From an uncultured Clostridia bacterium (lineage in GTDB: Bacteria; Bacillota; Clostridia; Peptostreptococcales; Anaerovoracaceae): a stretch of 9,878 nt of DNA. This document shows, one piece after another, positions 7,067-9,878 of this stretch. Position numbers and translations under genes: made by a program. The stretch is from positions 1 through 9,878 of the forward strand of contig CAKQUI010000086.1 of NCBI GenBank assembly GCA_934277495.1, read 5' to 3'. How positions within the stretch are numbered: the first letter of the stretch is position 1; each line of letters starts with the position of its first letter. Below the pieces are notes generated by a model, which was not told where the DNA came from, searched no databases, and saw nothing but the letters and a program-made list of their open reading frames with translations.

Positions 7067-7640
7067 GTCTGCTCTTCCTTTCATAGAAACGGCATACCCA
7101 CACGGAAGCTATCATCGAAACGAGTCCGGCAAGTATCGAAGGGATTATTATACTTTCAGGAGATGCTGAACCCAGATCACTCCTGACTTTGATGACAGTT
7201 ACCGGGACGAGCTGGATCATAGACATGGACAGTGCGATGAACATGCACATCGTATTGCTGGCTGTTTCGGAATGGCCGTTTTCTTCATCCATCATCTCCA
7301 TTGCCTTCAGCGAGAATACGGTGGCGCTGTTGCCGGCACCGAATACATTAGCCATGAAGCTCATTATCATCATGGAAATGATGTGTTCGTTTTTCTCTTC
7401 AGGGAAAAGATATGTCATAAGCGGTTTAAGCATATGTGATATTTTTTCGATAAGACCTGACTGCTCTGCTATTTTCATAAGCCCGCTCCATACAGCCATT
7501 ATACCTGCCAGAGACAGGATGAATTCGACTGCTTCGGTGCAGCTTCCCATAAGTCCGTCTGTAAAGTCAGCATATGATCCGTTTGCAAGGGCGAATACTA
7601 TACCGATAACAAGCATACCGCCCCATATGTAATTCATCAT
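7059..7640 (-). CDS. spmA: Spore maturation protein A, Gate-domain membrane protein
   Basis: SpmA is the partner of SpmB in spore maturation. At 193 aa it matches the usual length. Starting with MMNYIWGGMLVIGIVFAL, it has an N-terminal membrane helix, a second around LSLAGIMAVWSGLMKI, the conserved segment MANVFGAGNSAT, and a C-terminal helix near PSILAGLVSMIASVWV. AGGAGGA (7648-7654 on this strand) is a strong ribosome binding site 7 bases before the start. The protein overlaps SpmB by 8 bases and is transcribed first. In B. subtilis the pair is made in the mother cell under sigma-E; a weak sigma-E-like match is discussed in the findings. The presence of both genes suggests a spore former or a recent descendant of one. 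Confidence 0.95.
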   Translation of the reverse strand: MMNYIWGGMLVIGIVFALANGSYADFTDGLMGSCTEAVEFILSLAGIMAVWSGLMKIAEQSGLIEKISHMLKPLMTYLFPEEKNEHIISMMIMSFMANVFGAGNSATVFSLKAMEMMDEENGHSETASNTMCMFIALSMSMIQLVPVTVIKVRSDLGSASPESIIIPSILAGLVSMIASVWVCRFYERKSRHV

Positions 7641-7647
7641 GATAATA

Positions 7648-7671
7648 TCCTCCTGAATTAAATTATTCAGG
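7648..7671 (-). promoter_or_regulatory. spmA ribosome binding site overlapped by a small hairpin
   Basis: On the minus strand CCTGAAT (7671-7665) can pair with ATTCAGG (7658-7652) around a 6-base loop. The last three bases of the stem are the first part of the AGGAGGA ribosome binding site of spmA (7654-7648). The 7-bp stem is AT-rich and so weak; it could slightly mask the site. It is also followed by five T on the plus strand, but no plus-strand gene reads into it. Confidence 0.35.
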
Positions 7672-7686
7672 TTTTTAAAAAATATG

Positions 7687-7715
7687 TTGAAGAATTTTCC
7701 ATTTTATGTGATAAT
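7687..7715 (+). promoter_or_regulatory. Sigma-A-type promoter for the DUF948-like and AbrB genes
   Basis: TTGAAG (7687-7692), a 17-bp spacer and GATAAT (7710-7715) with an upstream TG at 7707-7708 form a good extended sigma-A promoter. Transcription would start near 7722, just ahead of the AGGAGGG ribosome binding site at 7730-7736. A TATAAT at 7720-7725 is also present, but it would place the start inside the ribosome binding site. Confidence 0.6.
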
Positions 7716-7743
7716 GGTATATAATAGACAGGAGGGATTAATG

Positions 7744-8073
7744 ATGAGTGTGACTATTGATATCAAGGTACTGGTTCTTGTTGTCATCGCCGCAGCCGTT
7801 CTCGTTCTTATCGCCTATTTGATAAAGCTTCTGAGAAGGCTGATAGTGACTGTTGAGCATACCAATAAAATACTCGAAGACGTTGAAGTCGTTTCAGAAA
7901 TCGCTGCAGACCGGAGCAAGGATGTTGACGGGATAATATCCAATGTTTCGGATTCTGTTGAATCTATAAAGGATGCATTGAGTGGCAAAGAGAATATGTT
8001 CACCGCTCTGACTTCTTTTGTAAAATCTCTTATGATGTTAAAAAACGCAGCATCTGATAAAAACATTCGATGA
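7744..8073 (+). CDS. DUF948/YtxG-like single-pass membrane protein
   Basis: This short protein of about 109 aa has one N-terminal membrane helix (about residues 8-28, VLVLVVIAAAVLVLIAYLI), a basic stop-transfer patch (KLLRRL), and a predicted coiled-coil or helical stretch with EHTNKILEDVEVVSEIAADR. This layout resembles DUF948/YtxG proteins, a general-stress-associated family without a defined biochemical role. The frame is open from 7684, but AGGAGGG (7730-7736) supports ATG 7744 (or 7741, three bases earlier) as the start, downstream of the promoter. The AbrB-family gene starts 24 bases after its stop, with no terminator between, so they form an operon. Assignment rests on architecture and length rather than on a diagnostic motif. 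Confidence 0.72.
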   Translation: MSVTIDIKVLVLVVIAAAVLVLIAYLIKLLRRLIVTVEHTNKILEDVEVVSEIAADRSKDVDGIISNVSDSVESIKDALSGKENMFTALTSFVKSLMMLKNAASDKNIR

Positions 8074-8097
8074 AATAAAGCAGAAAGGAGTTTACTG

Positions 8098-8340
8098 ATG
8101 AAAGCTACAGGAATTGTTAGAAAAGTTGACGAACTGGGAAGAATCGTTCTCCCTATAGAACTAAGGAGAACTCTCAATATCGAGATAAAGGATCCTCTCG
8201 AAATATATGTGGATGGTGAATCCATAATGCTCAAGAAATATCAGCCAGCATGCATATTCTGCGGAAGCTCAGACGGTATCAGACAGATCAAGGGCAAGAA
8301 CGTATGTGCAGGTTGTATCAGGGAACTGCAGGAACTTTAA
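8098..8340 (+). CDS. AbrB/SpoVT-family transcriptional regulator with C-terminal Cys4 motif
   Basis: This is an 80-aa transition-state-type regulator. Residues 1-47 are a swapped-hairpin AbrB DNA-binding domain with the diagnostic GIVRKVDELGRIVLPIELRR segment; it would act as a dimer or tetramer that binds AT-rich DNA in the cytosol. The C-terminal part has two CxxC pairs, Cys52-Cys55 and Cys70-Cys73, about 15 residues apart, forming a likely small zinc ribbon. Bacillus AbrB instead has a multimerisation domain with a single cysteine. AAAGGAG at 8084-8090 precedes ATG 8098. In B. subtilis abrB lies a few genes after yabB, so this is consistent with a rearranged version of the same neighbourhood. 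It is separated from the tmk operon by spmBA in opposite orientation. Regulated genes are not known. Confidence 0.92.
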   Translation: MKATGIVRKVDELGRIVLPIELRRTLNIEIKDPLEIYVDGESIMLKKYQPACIFCGSSDGIRQIKGKNVCAGCIRELQEL

Positions 8341-8402
8341 AAATGCAGCGGATAGCAGATAAATACACCTTTCAGTGACCGATAACAATAAAGTGTCAAG
8401 GG

Positions 8403-8441
8403 CAGACTTCATATCTCCGAATGATATGGGTCTGTTTTTTT
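8403..8441 (+). terminator. Intrinsic terminator after the AbrB-family gene
   Basis: CAGAC-TT-CATATC (8403-8415) pairs with GATATG-GG-TCTG (8423-8434) through four outer pairs, one bulged C, two G-U pairs and six inner pairs; seven T follow (8435-8441). It ends the unit that starts at 7722 and isolates it from feoAB. Between the AbrB stop and this hairpin (8341-8402) I see nothing. Confidence 0.82.
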
Positions 8442-8486
8442 GTTCCGGGATATAAACTGGAAAAAAATAATTTAGTACGAAAACTG

Positions 8487-8515
8487 TTGACAATGAATCC
8501 ATTTTGCTTTAAACT
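8487..8515 (+). promoter_or_regulatory. Sigma-A promoter of feoAB
   Basis: A perfect TTGACA (8487-8492), 17-bp spacer and TAAACT (8510-8515) form a strong sigma-A promoter, with a predicted start near 8522 and a leader of about 78 bases. TTGACAA (8487-8493) is mirrored by TTGTCAA (8515-8521), so a 7-bp inverted repeat brackets the -10 spacer region and could bind a repressor. Confidence 0.75.
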
Positions 8516-8529
8516 TGTCAAAGAAGGTT

Positions 8530-8543
8530 AGTTAGCGATAACT
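8530..8543. promoter_or_regulatory. Candidate metal-regulator operator in the feoA leader
   Basis: AGTTAGCGATAACT at 8530-8543 is symmetric at 12 of 14 positions and lies about 8-21 bases after the predicted transcription start. Iron-dependent DtxR/IdeR-family operators contain TTAG..CTAA half-sites with similar flanks, but here the centre has an extra base. It is not a canonical Fur box. AACTTG is also directly repeated at 8512-8517 and 8540-8545, 28 bases apart. An iron-responsive repressor site is the natural reading next to feoAB, but which regulator acts is inference. Confidence 0.45.
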
Positions 8544-8599
8544 TGACCGGATGTGTTGTTGTGCAATAAGCAATATTTTATGAAAAGCAGGAGGCAGCC

Positions 8600-8812
8600 A
8601 TGGATCTTAGAGAGGCAAAAATTGGTGAAACTTATATTATCAAGGACATTCAGACCAATGATGAAGAAATGACAGCATTTCTTTTCAGGCTGGGATGCTA
8701 CAGCGGTGAACCTATTACTGTGATATCTCAGAGAAAAGGCGGATGTGTTGTATCTATCAAAGACGGCAGATACAATATAGACAACGAGCTGGCAGCTTCT
8801 ATATTAGTATAA
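8600..8812 (+). CDS. feoA: Ferrous iron transport accessory protein FeoA
   Basis: FeoA is a small cytosolic SH3-like protein that assists the FeoB ferrous iron transporter. The 70-aa product has the family pattern: GETYIIKDIQ, then FLFRLGCYSGEPITVISQRK, then a final strand segment with ASILV. Its length is normal for a stand-alone FeoA. AGGAGG (8589-8594) lies 5 bases before ATG 8600. It is read from the promoter at 8487 and precedes feoB by 110 bases holding RNA structures. Isoleucine codons are mixed (4 ATT, 2 ATC, 3 ATA), unlike the ATA-dominated tmk operon. Confidence 0.93.
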   Translation: MDLREAKIGETYIIKDIQTNDEEMTAFLFRLGCYSGEPITVISQRKGGCVVSIKDGRYNIDNELAASILV

Positions 8813-8818
8813 GGCAAT

Positions 8819-8848
8819 AAAAAATAGTGATTAACATCGCTATTTTTT
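8819..8848 (+). terminator. Hairpin with T-run between feoA and feoB (possible attenuator)
   Basis: A 13-bp stem (8819-8831 with 8836-8848, one G-U pair) with a TAAC loop ends in six T and starts with six A. It begins 6 bases after the feoA stop. It looks like an intrinsic terminator, although six of the pairs are A-T and the T-run is part of the stem. Partial termination here would yield more feoA than feoB mRNA; mRNA 3'-end protection after processing is an alternative. Confidence 0.6.
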
Positions 8849-8856
8849 GTGAGAAG

Positions 8857-8898
8857 CTGTTAGTCTTCGTTAACTGACAGTGGATAAATAAAACGAAG
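8857..8898 (+). other. Potential H-type RNA pseudoknot upstream of the feoB ribosome binding site
   Basis: CTGTTAGT (8857-8864) pairs with ACTGACAG (8873-8880), 8 bp with one G-U. The loop CTTCGTT (8865-8871) is fully complementary to AACGAAG (8892-8898), 11 bases beyond the stem, so a second 6-7 bp stem can form. The feoB ribosome binding site starts at 8911. The pairing is seen by eye; folding and function are inferred. Confidence 0.4.
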
Positions 8899-8922
8899 CA
8901 ATAAATTTGAGGAGGATATAAT

Positions 8923-9878
8923 ATGAGAATTGCTTTTGCCGGCAATCCTAACAGCGGAAAGACAACAATGTTCAATGCGCTGACAGGAAGAAACGAGCGA
9001 GTAGGTAACTGGGCCGGAGTTACAGTAGGAATGAAGGAGAGTGACATAAAGTCAGAGTTCGCCGGAACCTCTGAAGAACTTGTGGCAGTCGATCTGCCGG
9101 GTGCATATTCGATGTCTCCGTTCACTCCTGAAGAAAGTATCACAAGCGGATTCGTAAGACATGAGAATCCTGATGCTATCGTAAACATAGTTGATGCAAC
9201 AAACCTGAGCAGAAGTCTGTTCTTCACCACACAGCTTCTTGAACTGGGCATCCCTGTTGTCGTAGCGCTTAACAAAAGTGATATAAACGCAAAAGAACAC
9301 ACAGAAATCGACGAAAAACTTCTGTCGGAAAAACTCAACTGTCCTGTAATAAAGACAGTATCCACATCTGCTAAAGATGCAGGTCTGAAAGAAGTTATAA
9401 AAACAGCAGTTTCCTTAAAGGGCAAAGGTCAGAAAGCTCCTTATGTACAGGCAGACATCGACCTGCACGATAAAGATGCTGTTGACAGAGAAGACAGAAA
9501 GCGTTTCTCAGCAGTAAACGACATCGTAAAGGCAGTAGAAAAACGTCAGATACATACAAACGAAGAAACAAAACAGGATAAGGTCGACAGATTCCTTACA
9601 AACAAAGTAATCGGTATAATCGTATTTGCCATAGCTATGTGGCTGGTATTCGATATATCGCAGTCAAAGCTGGGACCGCTCATCGCAGACTGGCTGGTTG
9701 GCTGGATCGAGACTTTCCAGGGTTGGGTATCAACTCAGCTGGAAAACAGTCCGGCTTTAGTATCAGCTATACTGGCTGATGGTATCGTAGGCGGTGTAGG
9801 TGCCGTAGTAGGCTTCCTGCCGCTGGTAATGGTAATGTACTTCCTGATCGCACTTCTTGAAGACTGCGGATACATGGC
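8923..9878 (+). CDS. feoB: Ferrous iron transporter FeoB (N-terminal part, cut by window edge)
   Basis: FeoB is the inner-membrane Fe(II) transporter with an N-terminal GTPase domain. The frame stays open from ATG 8923 to the end of the window (318 complete codons), so the 3' part is missing only because of the edge. GGAGGA at 8911-8916 lies 6 bases before the start. G-domain motifs are intact: G1 GNPNSGKTT (7-15), G2 around GNWAGVTV (28-35), G3 DLPG (57-60), G4 NKSD (117-120) and G5 STSAK (147-151). A short helical linker region (about 165-226) stands where the GDI-like domain is expected. The first membrane helix is at about 230-246 (VIGIIVFAIAMWLVF), and the Gate region starts with GGVGAVVGFLPLVMVMYFL near 297. 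Ile codons are balanced between ATC and ATA, unlike tmk. Confidence 0.96.
   Translation, partial: MRIAFAGNPNSGKTTMFNALTGRNERVGNWAGVTVGMKESDIKSEFAGTSEELVAVDLPGAYSMSPFTPEESITSGFVRHENPDAIVNIVDATNLSRSLFFTTQLLELGIPVVVALNKSDINAKEHTEIDEKLLSEKLNCPVIKTVSTSAKDAGLKEVIKTAVSLKGKGQKAPYVQADIDLHDKDAVDREDRKRFSAVNDIVKAVEKRQIHTNEETKQDKVDRFLTNKVIGIIVFAIAMWLVFDISQSKLGPLIADWLVGWIETFQGWVSTQLENSPALVSAILADGIVGGVGAVVGFLPLVMVMYFLIALLEDCGYM

Noticed and set aside
6714..7632. Two long plus-strand open frames (6714-7169 and 7189-7632)
   Set aside because: They mirror spmB and spmA, whose proteins are recognisable and have good starts; the plus-strand translations are Ser/Met/Ile-rich shadows.
7652..7677. Plus-strand terminator made of CCTGAAT/ATTCAGG and five T
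   Set aside because: The stem is short and AT-rich, and no plus-strand gene reads into it; more plausibly part of the spmA leader.
8530..8543. Classical Fur box in front of feoA
   Set aside because: The palindrome does not match the GATAATGATTATCATTATC pattern beyond a short stretch; kept only as a metal-regulator candidate.
8799..9425. 208-aa minus-strand open frame opposite feoB
   Set aside because: It lies antisense to the intact FeoB GTPase domain, covers the feoA-feoB hairpin region, and has low-complexity Ser/Leu/Phe composition typical of a shadow frame.
1..9878. CRISPR arrays, insertion sequences, tRNA or rRNA genes, prophage or defence genes
   Set aside because: Looked for repeat-spacer patterns, transposase motifs, terminal repeats and structured RNA genes; none was found.

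Overview
The window looks like a chromosomal stretch from a Gram-positive anaerobe of the Bacillota, most likely class Clostridia. The reasons are the gene set (tmk, holB, ricT and trmN6 in a row; spmA-spmB; an AbrB-type regulator with a C-terminal Cys4 motif; separate small feoA before feoB), strong AGGAGG ribosome binding sites, T-rich intrinsic terminators, and heavy use of ATA for isoleucine and AGA/AGG for arginine. A genus cannot be named from the sequence alone.

Layout. Positions 1-185 are a non-coding leader with four TTCTTAA repeats and a weak extended -10 promoter. Then comes a two-component system: an OmpR/PhoB-family response regulator (186-869) and a multi-pass membrane histidine kinase (883-2796), closed by a perfect 16-bp terminator hairpin. 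A second promoter near 2940 starts a tightly packed five-gene operon (3014-6525). It encodes a small, very basic single-pass membrane protein of unknown function, thymidylate kinase, the DNA polymerase III delta' subunit, RicT (YaaT/PSP1) and a TrmN6-type tRNA methyltransferase. This is the Bacillus subtilis tmk-yabB neighbourhood without yaaQ, yaaR and yabA. The probable terminator of this operon lies inside the 3' end of the convergent spmB gene.

The spmA-spmB pair (spore maturation, minus strand, 7640-6539) is divergent from a two-gene unit on the plus strand: a short DUF948/YtxG-like membrane protein and an AbrB-family regulator, ended by an intrinsic terminator at 8403-8441. The last part is a ferrous iron uptake operon, feoA then feoB; feoB runs off the right edge. 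It has a near-consensus sigma-A promoter, a palindromic candidate operator just downstream of the predicted transcription start, and a structured 110-base feoA-feoB gap (hairpin, then a potential pseudoknot before the feoB ribosome binding site).

Most of the window is ordinary housekeeping and sporulation DNA; I see no mobile element, CRISPR array, RNA gene or defence system. The points most worth a second look are the feoA-feoB intergenic RNA, the feo control region, the TTCTTAA array, the terminator embedded in spmB, and the basic membrane protein coupled to tmk.
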